DNA from: Anaerosolibacter sp.
Lineage (GTDB): Bacteria > Bacillota > Clostridia > Peptostreptococcales > Thermotaleaceae
Length of the DNA stretch: 64,000 bases
Direction of reading: 5' to 3'
NCBI RefSeq assembly: GCF_029240175.1
Contig: NZ_JARBTM010000011.1
Span: forward strand, 95,510-159,509
A program made the position numbers and the translations under genes. This document shows, in pieces, positions 54,264 to 63,932 of the stretch. Position 1 is the stretch's first letter. Each line of letters starts with the position of its first letter. The notes under the pieces are model-generated. The model searched no databases. It saw only the letters and a program-made list of their open reading frames with translations, and was not told the DNA's origin.

Positions 54264-56152
54264 AAAACATTGTAATAGGAACTTCAGGTCATATTGACCA
54301 TGGGAAAACGACGCTCATAAAAGCGCTTACAGGAACAGATACAGATCGATTGAAAGAGGAAAAGAAAAGAGGTATTACCATTGAATTAGGGTTTGCCCAC
54401 TTCGACCTTCCCAGCGGAAGAAGAGCTGGAATTATTGATGTTCCAGGTCATGAGCGATTTATCAAAAATATGTTGGCTGGAGTAGGCGGTATAGATATCG
54501 TACTACTTGTGATAGCCGCAGACGAAGGATTCATGCCTCAGACCCAGGAACATTTAAATATACTCTCAATCTTAGAAGTAAAAAGAGGAATTATCGTATT
54601 GACCAAAATTGACAAAGTTGATGAAGAATGGTTAGATTTGGTGAAAGAAGAAGTACGACAAAAAACAAAAGGAACATTTTTAGCTTCAGCCCCTATGATT
54701 TCGGTTTCATCATCTCAAGGTGTTGGAATAAAGGAATTGGCTCAACTAATAGATGAACTTACAGAGGAAACAGAAGAGAAAGATGTTCGAACGCCATTTA
54801 GATTACCCGTTGATAGAGTATTTACGCTGACAGGTTTCGGAACCGTTGTTACAGGGACCCAGATAGAAGGTACTTTGTCAGCGGAATCAGTTATTTCTAT
54901 ATACCCTGATGATATTCAAGCAAAAGTACGTTCTATTCAAGTTCATGGAAAAACTGTAAATGAATCATTTGCTGGGCAAAGAGTTGCTGTGAATTTGGCT
55001 GGCGTAAAAGTTGAAGAAATACTCCGGGGCAACGTTTTAGCAGAAAAAAATTCGATGAAAGCAACAACGATGCTTGATATCAAATTGAACCTACTAAAAG
55101 ACACAAGCAGAGTACTGAAAAATCGGGAGAGGCTTAGGTTTCACCATGGAACCAGTGAAATATTTTGTAGGGTTGTGTTGCTGGACCGTGAAGAGCTTGA
55201 ACCAGGAGATTCATGCTATGCACAATTAAGGCTTGAGGAATATACAGTGGCAAAGCGAGGTGACCACTTTGTTTTAAGATTTTATTCCCCAATGGAAACT
55301 ATTGGAGGCGGAATTATCTTAGAACCTACGCCTAAGAAGCATAAACGTTTTAAAGAGGACACCCTGGAGGATTTAAAGGTTAAAGAGGAAGGAAGTCCAG
55401 AAGATATTATTGATAAAATCATCAAGCAATATGCAAATAGATTTGAAAGTATAAGTTACTATGCAACCCTGACGGGTATGTCAGAAAGCATGATAGATGA
55501 AATGATTAAAAACCTGATAGTTGAGGGCAGCGTAGTAAGATTCTCTAATCATATAACGCATCAAAGGTATCTAGATGCTGTTGAAGAGGAAATAATAAAG
55601 ATATTAAATGATTACCATAAAAAAAATCCCCTAAAAGCCGGCATGTTAAAAGAAGAATTGAGAAATAAAATCTTTCCACAGACAAAGGGGAAGCTATATG
55701 ATCATCTTTTAGAGTATTATGAAAAAAGTCAAATTTTGAAGAACAAAGGAAATATAGTATCGATCTATAATTTTGAAATAGATTTTACAGAAGAGCAGGA
55801 AAAGATTAAAAATGAAATTGAAAGGATATACTTAAAAGCTGAGTTTAACCCGCCAGCACCAGATGAATATATAAAAGGCAATAAGAATGAAAAACAAAAT
55901 AGAATGGTCTTTCATGCGCTTATGGATATGAATATTTTGATAAAGATTGATGATGATATTGTGTTTCATAGAGACCATTATCATCGGGCAGTAGAAATTT
56001 TGAAAGAATTTGTTTATCAACACAAAGAAATCACCCTATCAGAATTTAGAGACTCTCTAAATACAACAAGAAAATATGCGTTACCTCTGCTGGAACATTT
56101 TGACCAAATCAAGGTTACAAAGAGAGTTGGGGACAAAAGAGTCCTATACTAG
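54260..56152 (+). CDS. selB: Selenocysteine-specific elongation factor
   Basis: 630 residues. An EF-Tu-like GTPase, G1 [10 protein letters not shown]3 DVPGHERF, G4 TKID, followed by domains II-III and four C-terminal winged-helix repeats that bind the SECIS RNA. It delivers Sec-tRNA to the ribosome at UGA. TTG start overlaps the selA stop (translational coupling), AGGGGGAA site. Terminator follows immediately. Confidence 0.96.
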   Translation: MKNIVIGTSGHIDHGKTTLIKALTGTDTDRLKEEKKRGITIELGFAHFDLPSGRRAGIIDVPGHERFIKNMLAGVGGIDIVLLVIAADEGFMPQTQEHLNILSILEVKRGIIVLTKIDKVDEEWLDLVKEEVRQKTKGTFLASAPMISVSSSQGVGIKELAQLIDELTEETEEKDVRTPFRLPVDRVFTLTGFGTVVTGTQIEGTLSAESVISIYPDDIQAKVRSIQVHGKTVNESFAGQRVAVNLAGVKVEEILRGNVLAEKNSMKATTMLDIKLNLLKDTSRVLKNRERLRFHHGTSEIFCRVVLLDREELEPGDSCYAQLRLEEYTVAKRGDHFVLRFYSPMETIGGGIILEPTPKKHKRFKEDTLEDLKVKEEGSPEDIIDKIIKQYANRFESISYYATLTGMSESMIDEMIKNLIVEGSVVRFSNHITHQRYLDAVEEEIIKILNDYHKKNPLKAGMLKEELRNKIFPQTKGKLYDHLLEYYEKSQILKNKGNIVSIYNFEIDFTEEQEKIKNEIERIYLKAEFNPPAPDEYIKGNKNEKQNRMVFHALMDMNILIKIDDDIVFHRDHYHRAVEILKEFVYQHKEITLSEFRDSLNTTRKYALPLLEHFDQIKVTKRVGDKRVLY

Positions 56153-56176
56153 CTACCAAAAAACGGTAGCTTTTTT
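56151..56176 (+). terminator. Terminator after selB
   Basis: AGCTACC (56151-56157) and GGTAGCT (56165-56171) around an A-rich loop, then T-run. Confidence 0.88.
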
Positions 56177-56247
56177 CTTGCATTCATACAAAAAAAGAAT
56201 TATGATAAAAATAGCAAAAATTGTTGATTAATGTAATGGAAAAATAC

Positions 56248-56321
56248 CCTACACTTTGTTGTTAGTAATTGATTACATACTTTTGGAGGTCCAAGGAAAA
56301 GATATGCTTAAAAAGTGTAGG
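56248..56321 (+). promoter_or_regulatory. Candidate three-stem structured RNA or attenuator before the two-component operon
   Basis: CCTACACTTT (56248-56257) and AAAGTGTAGG (56312-56321) form a 10-bp closing helix. Inside are two possible short helices, GTAA/TTAC and TTGG/CCAA. ACTTTTTAG follows directly, so the closing helix could act as a terminator. It lies between the selB terminator and the response-regulator gene. It does not match any riboswitch I know. Confidence 0.4.
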
Positions 56322-56377
56322 ACTTTTTAGCCTATAAATATACAGTTCGATTGCAAATAATACAGAGAGGTGATTAT

Positions 56378-57067
56378 GTGACGCATAAATTACTAGTGGT
56401 TGATGATGAACCTATATTGCTTAAAGGCTTAAAATACAGCCTAGAGCAAGAGTCTTATGAGATAGATACTGCTGAAGATGGAACTGATGCTCTTGCCATG
56501 GCACTACACAATGCTTATGATTTAATCATTCTTGATTTGATGCTTCCTGGCATTGATGGTTTGGAGGTATGTAAACGATTAAGGGAGAAATCAATGGTAC
56601 CCATCATTATATTAACAGCCAAGGGAGAAGATACGAGTAAGATTTTGGGGTTAGAGTATGGTGCAGATGATTACTTAACAAAACCTTTTAACATCCTCGA
56701 ACTAAAAGCAAGAATTAAAGCTATACTTAGAAGAGTGCATATAAATGACAATGTCTCTCCTAGTAATGTGATAAAAATCAGCGGCTTTACGATTAATACC
56801 CTTGGTCGAAAAGTAAATTTAGGGGACATGGAAATTAATCTTACTGCGAAAGAATTTGATTTGCTGCTTTTACTAGCGACCAACCCAGGTAAAGTATATA
56901 GTAGAGAAGAATTGCTTGAAATTATTTGGGGTTATGAATATTTTGGTGATTTGAGGACTGTGGATGTACATGTAAGAAGACTAAGGGAAAAAATTGAAAA
57001 AAATTCCAGCCAACCAGAGTTTATTCTTACAAAATGGGGAGTTGGTTATTATTTTAGGACCAAGTAA
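56378..57067 (+). CDS. OmpR/PhoB-type response regulator
   Basis: 229 residues. Receiver domain with VVDDEP, phosphoacceptor Asp in LIILDLMLPG and LTAKGED...KPF; C-terminal winged helix (LTAKEFDLLLLLATNPGKVYSREELLEIIWGYE; TVDVHVRRLREKIE). GTG 56378 is preceded by AGAGAGGTG. It overlaps the following sensor kinase gene. The signal is not known; GerMN lipoproteins downstream hint at an envelope or sporulation link. Confidence 0.93.
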   Translation: MTHKLLVVDDEPILLKGLKYSLEQESYEIDTAEDGTDALAMALHNAYDLIILDLMLPGIDGLEVCKRLREKSMVPIIILTAKGEDTSKILGLEYGADDYLTKPFNILELKARIKAILRRVHINDNVSPSNVIKISGFTINTLGRKVNLGDMEINLTAKEFDLLLLLATNPGKVYSREELLEIIWGYEYFGDLRTVDVHVRRLREKIEKNSSQPEFILTKWGVGYYFRTK

Positions 57068-58481
57068 AAAGTTTATTAGTATTAGGTGGAAATTAGTTTC
57101 CACCTATTTGCTATTAGGAATTCTTACTTTGTTATTGATTAATTCTTTTATAAGTGAGGCGATACGACTAAGTTATATTAATCAAAAAAAAGTTCATTTA
57201 TTTACACAGGGTAATATTATAGCAGGTAGAGTAATAAATGTGATTAATGAAGAAATCGTAGAAAATATTGATATTGAAGACATTACAAAAGAAATGAGCA
57301 AAGAGCTTAAGAGTCGTGTATTGGTCATAAATACTAAGGGTATTGTTGTAAGTGACTCATATGACGTCCTAAGGGGTTCTATTATAAAACATCATGAATT
57401 AGAAGAGTCATTAAGCGGTAAATCCGTTTCCAAGCAACACAATTTAGAAAAATATGGACGGACTATGTATGTATCAGTTCCTATTATCTCAAATGCCCAG
57501 GTGATTGGAGCTGTCTTTATATCTGCTTCTTTAGAAGAAATCTACCAAAGTATTAAAGAAACAATGAGAAGCTTTCTATACTTATCTTTTATAAGCTTAT
57601 TAATCACAGGATTTATAAGTTTTATATTTGCAAAGCTCATTTCTAGACCTATTGAAGAACTTACAAATAGTATTATAAAAGTACATCAAGGGAATCTAGA
57701 AGAAAGGGTAGAAGTAAGAGGAAATGATGAATTGAGCAACCTAGGAAGCTCCTTTAACTTAATGATTACCCGCATTGCCCAGGTAGAGCAGCAGAGAAAA
57801 GATTTCGTAGCCAATGTATCCCATGAGCTAAGGACGCCCTTAAGCGCCATCAAACTGTTGTCAGAATCTTTGTTACACCAAGATCATGTTCGAGTAGAAA
57901 CGTACAGGGAATTTCTTGCCGATATCGATTCAGAGGTTGACAGACTGAATAAGATAATTGAAAACCTGTTGTCGTTGGTAGATATTGATAAGGGAAAGCT
58001 TATTCTAGATTATCAGGTTACATATATAAATTACCTTATTGAAAATCTAATACATTCATTAAAACCTTTAGCAGATAATAAAAAGATTGACATGGCATTT
58101 TATGAAAAAGAAAAAGTTCATACAAAATTGGATCAGATAAAAATTCAGCAAGCTTTAACAAATATTATTCATAATGCCATTAAATATACACCAAATGGTG
58201 GAAAAATTGAAGTGTCTTTATATTTGGAGTATGAAGATATAGTGATTAAGATTGAAGATAATGGAATTGGCATACCAACAGAAAGCTTACCTTATATTTT
58301 TGAAAGATTTTACAGAGTTGATAAAGCCCGGGCGAGAAATACGGGGGGGACAGGATTGGGGCTAGCCATTTCTCACCAAATTATTAGTCTGCATCAAGGA
58401 AGGATTGAAGTAGTAAGCGAACTGAATAAAGGAACAGCTTTTTATATCCGTTTGCCCAAAGATACTGCTGTGTTAAGCTAA
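57042..58481 (+). CDS. Membrane sensor histidine kinase
   Basis: About 479 residues: membrane helix (SIRWKLVSTYLLLGILTLLL), extracellular sensor region of about 130 residues, second helix (about 186-208), HAMP (ISRPIEELTNSIIKVHQGN), HisKA with NVSHELRTPLSAIK and HATPase_c (N-box NIIHNAIKYTPNGG, DNGIGIP, GGTGLGLAIS). There is no ATG in the region: TTG 57042 with GGGGA very close, or TTG 56994 inside the regulator gene, are the choices, so the start is uncertain. Translationally coupled to the regulator. Confidence 0.9.
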   Translation: MVIILGPSKKFISIRWKLVSTYLLLGILTLLLINSFISEAIRLSYINQKKVHLFTQGNIIAGRVINVINEEIVENIDIEDITKEMSKELKSRVLVINTKGIVVSDSYDVLRGSIIKHHELEESLSGKSVSKQHNLEKYGRTMYVSVPIISNAQVIGAVFISASLEEIYQSIKETMRSFLYLSFISLLITGFISFIFAKLISRPIEELTNSIIKVHQGNLEERVEVRGNDELSNLGSSFNLMITRIAQVEQQRKDFVANVSHELRTPLSAIKLLSESLLHQDHVRVETYREFLADIDSEVDRLNKIIENLLSLVDIDKGKLILDYQVTYINYLIENLIHSLKPLADNKKIDMAFYEKEKVHTKLDQIKIQQALTNIIHNAIKYTPNGGKIEVSLYLEYEDIVIKIEDNGIGIPTESLPYIFERFYRVDKARARNTGGTGLGLAISHQIISLHQGRIEVVSELNKGTAFYIRLPKDTAVLS

Positions 58482-58496
58482 TAGAGAGGGGGTGTA

Positions 58497-59372
58497 TTGA
58501 CCTTGAAAACATTATATCGGCTGTTATTATTATTATTCGTTATGATGATTATGGGTGTGGGTATTTATAATTATAGCAAGGATAATGATATAGGCCAAAA
58601 TCAACCTCCGATTCCACCTGTACCAGATCAAACAAAATATAGATTGAAATTATATTTCGGAAGCCCTGACAATAACCGCCTGATTAGTGAGGAAAGAGTC
58701 ATCATAAGTGATGAACTACAAGAAGAAAAGCTTATCATCGAAGAACTTATCAAAGGACCACGAAATAAGACACTTAAGGCATCGATACCTATAGAAACTA
58801 AACTACTTTCCATAAAGACTATAGACAACATTTGTTATGTCAATCTATCAAAAAGCTTCCTTAACTCCTATAGATGGGATCTGATGAATGAAGCAATCAC
58901 TATTTGGTCTGTGGTTAACTCCCTCACAGAAATAGAACGCGTACAAGCCGTACAATTCTTGATCGAAGGTGATCGAGTAGGTGCTATCGAAAAATACTAT
59001 TCTTTAAAAGAGCCATTCTACAGAAATGAAGAGTTGTTTAGAAAAGAAGTTATTACACCTTTTGACACATTTAATGTTTTTTTGGATTACCTTAGAACGG
59101 GTAGTTATGATAATGCATATAAAATGCTATCAAAAACAAGTACGGACAAAGTAGACTTCTTAAAGTTTAAGTTGAATATGGGTACTTATATAAGAGAATT
59201 AAGAGATTATGAGATAGCGAGATATCAAACCCAAAAATATAGCAATAAAGTGATATTACTTATCACATATGAGAAAAAACCTACAGCAATTGGAAATCTA
59301 GAAAACGAGTTTATGGAAAGCTGGCAAATGATTTATGAAAATGGAGAATGGAAAATTGTTATGCCAATATAA
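58497..59372 (+). CDS. GerMN-domain membrane-anchored protein
   Basis: 291 residues: N-terminal membrane helix, Pro-rich spacer (PPIPPVPD), GerMN domain (LKLYFGSPDNNRLISEERV...IIEELIKGPRNKTLKASIP...CYVNLSKSF) and a C-terminal NTF2-like half (FLDYLRTGSYDNAYKMLSKT). GerMN domains occur in sporulation and germination lipoproteins such as GerM. TTG start after GAGGGGGTG. Coupled to the two-component genes. Confidence 0.85.
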   Translation: MTLKTLYRLLLLLFVMMIMGVGIYNYSKDNDIGQNQPPIPPVPDQTKYRLKLYFGSPDNNRLISEERVIISDELQEEKLIIEELIKGPRNKTLKASIPIETKLLSIKTIDNICYVNLSKSFLNSYRWDLMNEAITIWSVVNSLTEIERVQAVQFLIEGDRVGAIEKYYSLKEPFYRNEELFRKEVITPFDTFNVFLDYLRTGSYDNAYKMLSKTSTDKVDFLKFKLNMGTYIRELRDYEIARYQTQKYSNKVILLITYEKKPTAIGNLENEFMESWQMIYENGEWKIVMPI

Positions 59373-59387
59373 GAAAGGTAGGATCTC

Positions 59388-60284
59388 ATGAAAAGAATAA
59401 TAACAATTATCTCACTAATCATGCTTGTGATCAGTGGATGTGCCGACAAACAAATTAGTGTAGAAGTGATGGATTTAAAAGTATTCTATGCTGATCGTAA
59501 TAATGAAAAAATTGTTACTGAAAATAGAAAGCTTAAAATTAATAGTGACGACAATAAGTATATGGTAGCTATGGAGGAATTAATTAAGGGTCCTAAAGAT
59601 AAAAAGTTAAAGATGAATATTCATCCAAAGACCGTAGTGCTTGGCGTGGAAAAATATAATGATGTGGCAATCGTAAATTTTTCGAAGGAATTTAATGATG
59701 TTAATGGTGAAATTCAGCAAATGATTGCAATTATGACAGTAACTAGCACCTTAACTCAATTTGCTGAGATACAAAATGTAAAAATAATGATTGAGGGAAA
59801 GGAATATACTCCACCATATGTTATGAAGGATAACATGGTGGGCAAAATCTCAATAGACGATAAAGAACAAATGGAGGAACTATCTCTCTATTTCGCAGGG
59901 TCCAATGCAGATCAATTGATAAGAGAAAGAAGGACTGTAAAAGTACCCTCAGATGAAACGATAGAAGAAAGGATTATAAAGGAATTAATTAAGGGTCCAG
60001 AAGGAACAGGTATACATAAAACAATACCGGTAAACACACGGCTGATAAATATCACTGTTGATAGTGATATTGCCATCGTGAACTTTTCTGAAAGCTTTAT
60101 TAAAGATCATTGGGGTGGCAGCACAGGTGAGACGATGACAATTTACTCCATTGTAAATTCGTTAACAGAACGGCCACAAATCAAAAAAGTAAAGTTCTTA
60201 ATAAATGGTGAGGACAAATTAGCATTTGGTCATTATAGCTTTGATCAAATATTCGAAAGAGATGAAGCACTTATTTTAAAATAA
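59388..60284 (+). CDS. Lipoprotein with two GerMN domains
   Basis: 298 residues. Lipobox LVISGC near residue 19. Two GerMN domains are recognisable: ELIKGPKDKKLKMNIHPKT...VAIVNFSKEF and ELIKGPEGTGIHKTIPVNT...IAIVNFSESF, giving a GerM-like tandem. In Bacillus GerM supports mother-cell/forespore channel assembly. It is last in the regulator-kinase-GerMN-GerMN operon. Ribosome site AAAGGTAGGA. Confidence 0.88.
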   Translation: MKRIITIISLIMLVISGCADKQISVEVMDLKVFYADRNNEKIVTENRKLKINSDDNKYMVAMEELIKGPKDKKLKMNIHPKTVVLGVEKYNDVAIVNFSKEFNDVNGEIQQMIAIMTVTSTLTQFAEIQNVKIMIEGKEYTPPYVMKDNMVGKISIDDKEQMEELSLYFAGSNADQLIRERRTVKVPSDETIEERIIKELIKGPEGTGIHKTIPVNTRLINITVDSDIAIVNFSESFIKDHWGGSTGETMTIYSIVNSLTERPQIKKVKFLINGEDKLAFGHYSFDQIFERDEALILK

Positions 60285-60304
60285 TCTAAATATTAAATAG
60301 ACCC

Positions 60305-60333
60305 TTGCAATAACACATAATATAATATATAAT
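60305..60333 (+). promoter_or_regulatory. Promoter for tRNA-Sec
   Basis: TTGCAA (60305-60310), 17-bp spacer, TATAAT (60328-60333), 25 bases before the tRNA. Confidence 0.6.
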
Positions 60334-60357
60334 CAAATTCGTTGATAAATTTAATTT

Positions 60358-60454
60358 GGGAGTAGATGGGTGCTGGTGTGCCCTCTGGTCTTCAAAACCA
60401 GTTTGAGGGGTTAGTAGCTTCTTAGGTGGGTTCGATTCCCACGTACTCCCGCCA
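60358..60454 (+). tRNA. selC: Selenocysteine tRNA (anticodon TCA)
   Basis: A 97-nt tRNA with encoded CCA end. Anticodon TCA is at 60392-60394 in the loop of CTGGT/ACCAG. A 6-bp D stem (GGGTGC with GTGCCC) and a long variable arm are typical of tRNA-Sec. The acceptor has seven clear pairs (GGGAGTA/TACTCCC) and an apposed G-G where the eighth pair is expected. It decodes UGA with SelB and is needed for the selD in this window. Confidence 0.96.
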
Positions 60455-60462
60455 ATCGAGTG

Positions 60463-60487
60463 AAAAGAGGTTATGCCTCTTTTTTTA
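60463..60487 (+). terminator. Terminator after tRNA-Sec
   Basis: AAAAGAGG (60463-60470) and CCTCTTTT (60476-60483) with loop TTATG, then T-run. Confidence 0.85.
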
Positions 60488-60531
60488 TTTTATAGAAATT
60501 ATGAAGGACGCTTAATAATATAAAAATAGAC

Positions 60532-60555
60532 AAAAAAAAAGACCAATCGGTCTCA
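60532..60555 (-). terminator. Minus-strand terminator-like hairpin
   Basis: On the - strand, GACC-GATT-GGTC followed by nine T (complement of the A-run at 60532-60540). It lies 30 bases downstream of a - strand promoter. Confidence 0.6.
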
Positions 60556-60583
60556 AAAAAATAGTGAAAAACATTATAGATGA

Positions 60584-60612
60584 ATTATAGCATGAAGGGA
60601 AAAATATGTCAA
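60584..60612 (-). promoter_or_regulatory. Consensus - strand promoter without a gene
   Basis: On the - strand: TTGACA (complement of 60607-60612), 17-bp spacer, and TGCTATAAT (TATAAT complement of 60584-60589), a perfect -35, -10 and extended -10. Transcription would start near 60577 and meet a terminator within about 45 nt. Confidence 0.6.
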
Positions 60613-60731
60613 TAAAGAAATAATTGAATCGATTTGTGTCGATAAGCGATGGAAAAAGAACAGAACTATCTTAGGTATAATTCCTCTGAAAATGGTAATA
60701 ATGGTCAGTTAGATAGACTAGGAGGGATTTT

Positions 60732-61403
60732 ATGTATAGAAGAAAAAAGCACAGAGGAAAGTTTATTGCAGCATGCTTTAGTCTGCTCTTATTAGGGTTT
60801 ATCTATGGATACATAACGAATGATAATGAACCCCCAATCAAGCCTAACCCTAATAAAGGCACGATTGCAGAAACTCCAAAGAATAGCACGGAGGAAAGTC
60901 AAAATCAGAACAACATCGAGAATCCATTAGAAACTACACCGAATCTAGAAGAAGATCCAGACTTGAATGTTGAGGAGACTGTAAATGATAATTTAGTTAC
61001 AGAAGATACGAAGCTTGTTTTTAAGACTTATTACGAAAAATCTAGGGATACCTTAACCAAAGAAGAAAAGGTACCTATAGTTTTGATTGGAGAACCATTA
61101 AAGAACTTACAAGAATATGTTGCGAGTAATTATACTGGATGGAGTATAAGGGGAATAAGCAAAGATTTTATTGAATTATATCGTGTTAGAGAGACCTTAT
61201 CCCCTAATCATTATATTGTTAAAGAAAAAAATGGGTTTATTGCTATATTTCAAATAGACGAGACAGGTAATTCCATATTGATTGATCAAACAGAGATTCC
61301 TATATTTGGACTTGGAGAGATTGATCAAAAGAAATTAAAAGATGGTATTCCAGTTAAAAATCTAGAAAATGTAAATCAAATATTAGAGGATTATAGCAGT
61401 TAG
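60732..61403 (+). CDS. bofC: BofC-like forespore protein
   Basis: 223 residues: N-terminal membrane helix (about 11-26), low-complexity Asn/Glu/Pro linker (about 30-95), and a C-terminal domain like BofC_C: HYIVKEKNGFIAIFQIDETG, IPIFGLGEIDQKKLKDGIPV and NVNQILEDYSS. In Bacillus BofC is secreted from the forespore and delays SpoIVB protease, controlling sigma-K processing. Proximity to ruvAB is also seen in Bacillus. ATG after TAGGAGGG. Confidence 0.75.
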   Translation: MYRRKKHRGKFIAACFSLLLLGFIYGYITNDNEPPIKPNPNKGTIAETPKNSTEESQNQNNIENPLETTPNLEEDPDLNVEETVNDNLVTEDTKLVFKTYYEKSRDTLTKEEKVPIVLIGEPLKNLQEYVASNYTGWSIRGISKDFIELYRVRETLSPNHYIVKEKNGFIAIFQIDETGNSILIDQTEIPIFGLGEIDQKKLKDGIPVKNLENVNQILEDYSS

Positions 61404-61434
61404 AGTGTATTCATTAGAAATACACTCTTTTTTT
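61402..61434 (+). terminator. Terminator after bofC
   Basis: AGAGTGTATT (61402-61411) pairs with AATACACTCT (61419-61428), then T7. Confidence 0.9.
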
Positions 61435-61525
61435 CTAGTGTCTAGGTTAATTATGAGAAAATCAAGAAGGAATATAGGGTTTCACATCGAATATATGTTT
61501 GTATAAATAATAGGGAGATGTTACA

Positions 61526-62020
61526 ATGGTTATACTAGGCATAGATCCAGGAATTGCAATTATGGGGTTTGGAGTTATTGAATACAAAGGAAATCAGTTC
61601 AAGACAATTGATTACGGTGCTGTCACTACTGATGCAAAGGAAATCATACCGATACGACTTAAGAAGATTTATGAAGGACTAGAAGATATAATTGCGAAGC
61701 ATAACCCTTCTGTAATGGCTATAGAGGAACTGTTCTTTAATAAAAATGCAAAAACAGCGCTATTGGTAGGGCATGCCAGAGGGGTAGCTATATTAGCCGC
61801 TGCTAATAAAGATATTCCTATTTTTGAATACACACCTTTGCAAGTAAAACAAGGTGTAGTTGGTTACGGCAGAGCTGACAAAAAACAAATTCAAATAATG
61901 ACAAAAACACTGCTAAACCTAAAGTCAGTACCTAAACCTGACGATGTTGCGGATGCATTGGCTGTAGCAATTTGTCATGCCCATTCCGGAGTTTTTGAAG
62001 GATTATTTAAAATGAAATAA
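61526..62020 (+). CDS. ruvC: Holliday junction endonuclease RuvC
   Basis: 164 residues. It resolves four-way junctions. Active-site acids are visible in [13 protein letters not shown] (Asp), [14 protein letters not shown] (Glu) and [15 protein letters not shown] (Asp pair). Ribosome site AGGGAGATG. Head of ruvC-ruvA-ruvB. Confidence 0.96.
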   Translation: MVILGIDPGIAIMGFGVIEYKGNQFKTIDYGAVTTDAKEIIPIRLKKIYEGLEDIIAKHNPSVMAIEELFFNKNAKTALLVGHARGVAILAAANKDIPIFEYTPLQVKQGVVGYGRADKKQIQIMTKTLLNLKSVPKPDDVADALAVAICHAHSGVFEGLFKMK

Positions 62021-62034
62021 TTGGAGGAATGAAA

Positions 62035-62634
62035 GTGTTTGAATATATAAGGGGAATGATAAATTCCTTTGGAGAGGACTATATTGTTGTTGACAACAAC
62101 GATATAGGATATAAAATCTTTACATCATTAGGGACCATTACTACAGTAAAAGGCAGACAAGATAAAGTTACAGTATATACCCAACAGGTTGTGCGTGAGG
62201 ATGATATCAGTATTTATGGATTCTACTCAAGGGAAGAACTGAAAATGTTTCAGCTCCTAACTACAGTTACTGGAGTAGGCGCAAAAGTAGCATTAGGCAT
62301 ATTATCCTCTATCTCCATAGGAAATTTAGCAGGTATGATTATATCTGAAGATATAACTGGTTTAACAAAAGCCCAAGGGGTTGGGAAAAAAACTGCCCAA
62401 AGAATCATACTCGAATTAAAGGACAAAATTGATCATAAGGTAGCAGTTATAGAACCCACATTGATTCCAACAAAGTTGGTTTTAGGTGATGGAAATGATG
62501 AAGTGACCAACGCACTAATGGCTTTGGGATATACTAAGAGCGAAGCCGTATCAGCTGTTCAAGAAGTAGAATATGGAAGCAGTGGTGTTGAAGATATGAT
62601 TAGAAGGGCTTTAAAGGTTTTAGCCAAGCCGTAG
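62035..62634 (+). CDS. ruvA: Holliday junction branch-migration protein RuvA
   Basis: 199 residues. OB-fold start FEYIRGMINSFGEDYIVV, HhH motifs (LTTVTGVGAKVALGIL; LTKAQGVGKKTAQRII) and a C-terminal RuvB-contact helix bundle. GTG 62035 has GGAGG at 7-base spacing and matches the family's MFEYI start; an ATG at 62029 overlaps the ribosome site. Forms the RuvAB motor with the next gene. Confidence 0.95.
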   Translation: MFEYIRGMINSFGEDYIVVDNNDIGYKIFTSLGTITTVKGRQDKVTVYTQQVVREDDISIYGFYSREELKMFQLLTTVTGVGAKVALGILSSISIGNLAGMIISEDITGLTKAQGVGKKTAQRIILELKDKIDHKVAVIEPTLIPTKLVLGDGNDEVTNALMALGYTKSEAVSAVQEVEYGSSGVEDMIRRALKVLAKP

Positions 62635-62649
62635 AAAAGAGGGATCACA

Positions 62650-63672
62650 TTGTTTAACCATTTAGAGGATAATAGAATCATAACAAGTTCTATAAAACAA
62701 GAGGATTTTGATATTGAGAATACACTTAGACCGAGAAGTCTAAAAGAATATATTGGGCAAAGCAAAGTAAAAGAAAAGCTAGAGATATTCATTGATGCAG
62801 CAAAACTAAGAAATGAATCCTTGGATCATGTGCTCTTATATGGCCCTCCTGGATTAGGGAAAACTACCCTTTCAAATATCATTGCCAATGAGATGGGCGT
62901 AAATATTCGTATAACCTCAGGTCCTGCCATTGAAAGACCAGGAGATTTAGCTGCCATATTAACCAATCTAGCAGAAAATGATGTGCTTTTTATTGATGAA
63001 ATACATAGGCTGAATAGAACAGTCGAGGAGATTCTCTATCCAGCCATGGAGGATTATGCTTTAGACATTATTATTGGCAAAGGTCCTAGTGCTCGGTCTA
63101 TCCGACTAGATCTATCCAAATTTACCCTCATAGGGGCGACTACACGGGCGGGTTTATTAACTGCGCCTCTCCGTGACCGATTTGGTGTTATTTGTAGGTT
63201 AGAGTTATATGATAATAGGGATTTGTTTGAAATTGTATATAGGTCAGCAGCTATTTTGGGTATAGAAATTGAAAAGAAAGCAGCTGAAGAAATAGGAAAA
63301 AGAGCTAGAGGTACACCACGTATAGCAAATAGACTATTAAAGAGGGTACGGGATTATGCTCAGGTAAAGGGAAATGGGAAGATAACTATTGACTTAGCAA
63401 CAAAGGCATTGGATATGTTAGAAGTGGATCATTTAGGACTTGACATGGTAGATCGCAATATACTCATTACAATCATCGAAAAGTTTGGCGGTGGACCCGT
63501 AGGGCTAGATACCCTGTCAGCATCAACAGGAGAAGAAAGAAACACGATTGAAGATGTATATGAACCTTTTCTATTGCAGCTCGGATTTTTGCAGAGAACA
63601 CCCAAGGGAAGGATCGTAACGAAGCTAGCGTATGAGCATATGGGTATAAAAAATGTAAGTGAGACGGAGTGA
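62650..63672 (+). CDS. ruvB: Holliday junction helicase RuvB
   Basis: 340-residue AAA+ motor. Walker [10 protein letters not shown], Walker [11 protein letters not shown], sensor 1 GATTRAGLL, arginine finger RDRFG, then a winged-helix C-terminus ([22 protein letters not shown]). TTG start after GAGGGAT. It pumps DNA through RuvA at junctions. Confidence 0.97.
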   Translation: MFNHLEDNRIITSSIKQEDFDIENTLRPRSLKEYIGQSKVKEKLEIFIDAAKLRNESLDHVLLYGPPGLGKTTLSNIIANEMGVNIRITSGPAIERPGDLAAILTNLAENDVLFIDEIHRLNRTVEEILYPAMEDYALDIIIGKGPSARSIRLDLSKFTLIGATTRAGLLTAPLRDRFGVICRLELYDNRDLFEIVYRSAAILGIEIEKKAAEEIGKRARGTPRIANRLLKRVRDYAQVKGNGKITIDLATKALDMLEVDHLGLDMVDRNILITIIEKFGGGPVGLDTLSASTGEERNTIEDVYEPFLLQLGFLQRTPKGRIVTKLAYEHMGIKNVSETE

Positions 63673-63677
63673 GAAAA

Positions 63678-63890
63678 ATGAATAATCCAGGGAAAATCAT
63701 GATTTTCTTAGGAATCATCTTGACTGTGTTAGGAATTATTGTGTCATTGGGGTCTAGGTTTGGATTAGGTAAATTGCCTGGAGATATATATTTTAAAAAG
63801 GGAAACTTTACATTTTATTCGCCACTGATGACAACTTTTGTTCTAAGCGTTTTACTTACTTTAATTTTAAATTTGTTCTTTAGAAAATAA
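63678..63890 (+). CDS. DUF2905 small membrane protein
   Basis: 70 residues with two hydrophobic helices (about 5-25 and 48-67) separated by LGKLPGDIYFKKGNFTFYSP, the DUF2905 signature. It commonly follows ruvB in Firmicutes; its function is unknown. ATG 63678 after GGAGTGAG. Confidence 0.85.
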   Translation: MNNPGKIMIFLGIILTVLGIIVSLGSRFGLGKLPGDIYFKKGNFTFYSPLMTTFVLSVLLTLILNLFFRK

Positions 63891-63932
63891 CTGTCAGAGG
63901 ACCAATGTCATTAAGTTAGTTTAAAAAGAATC

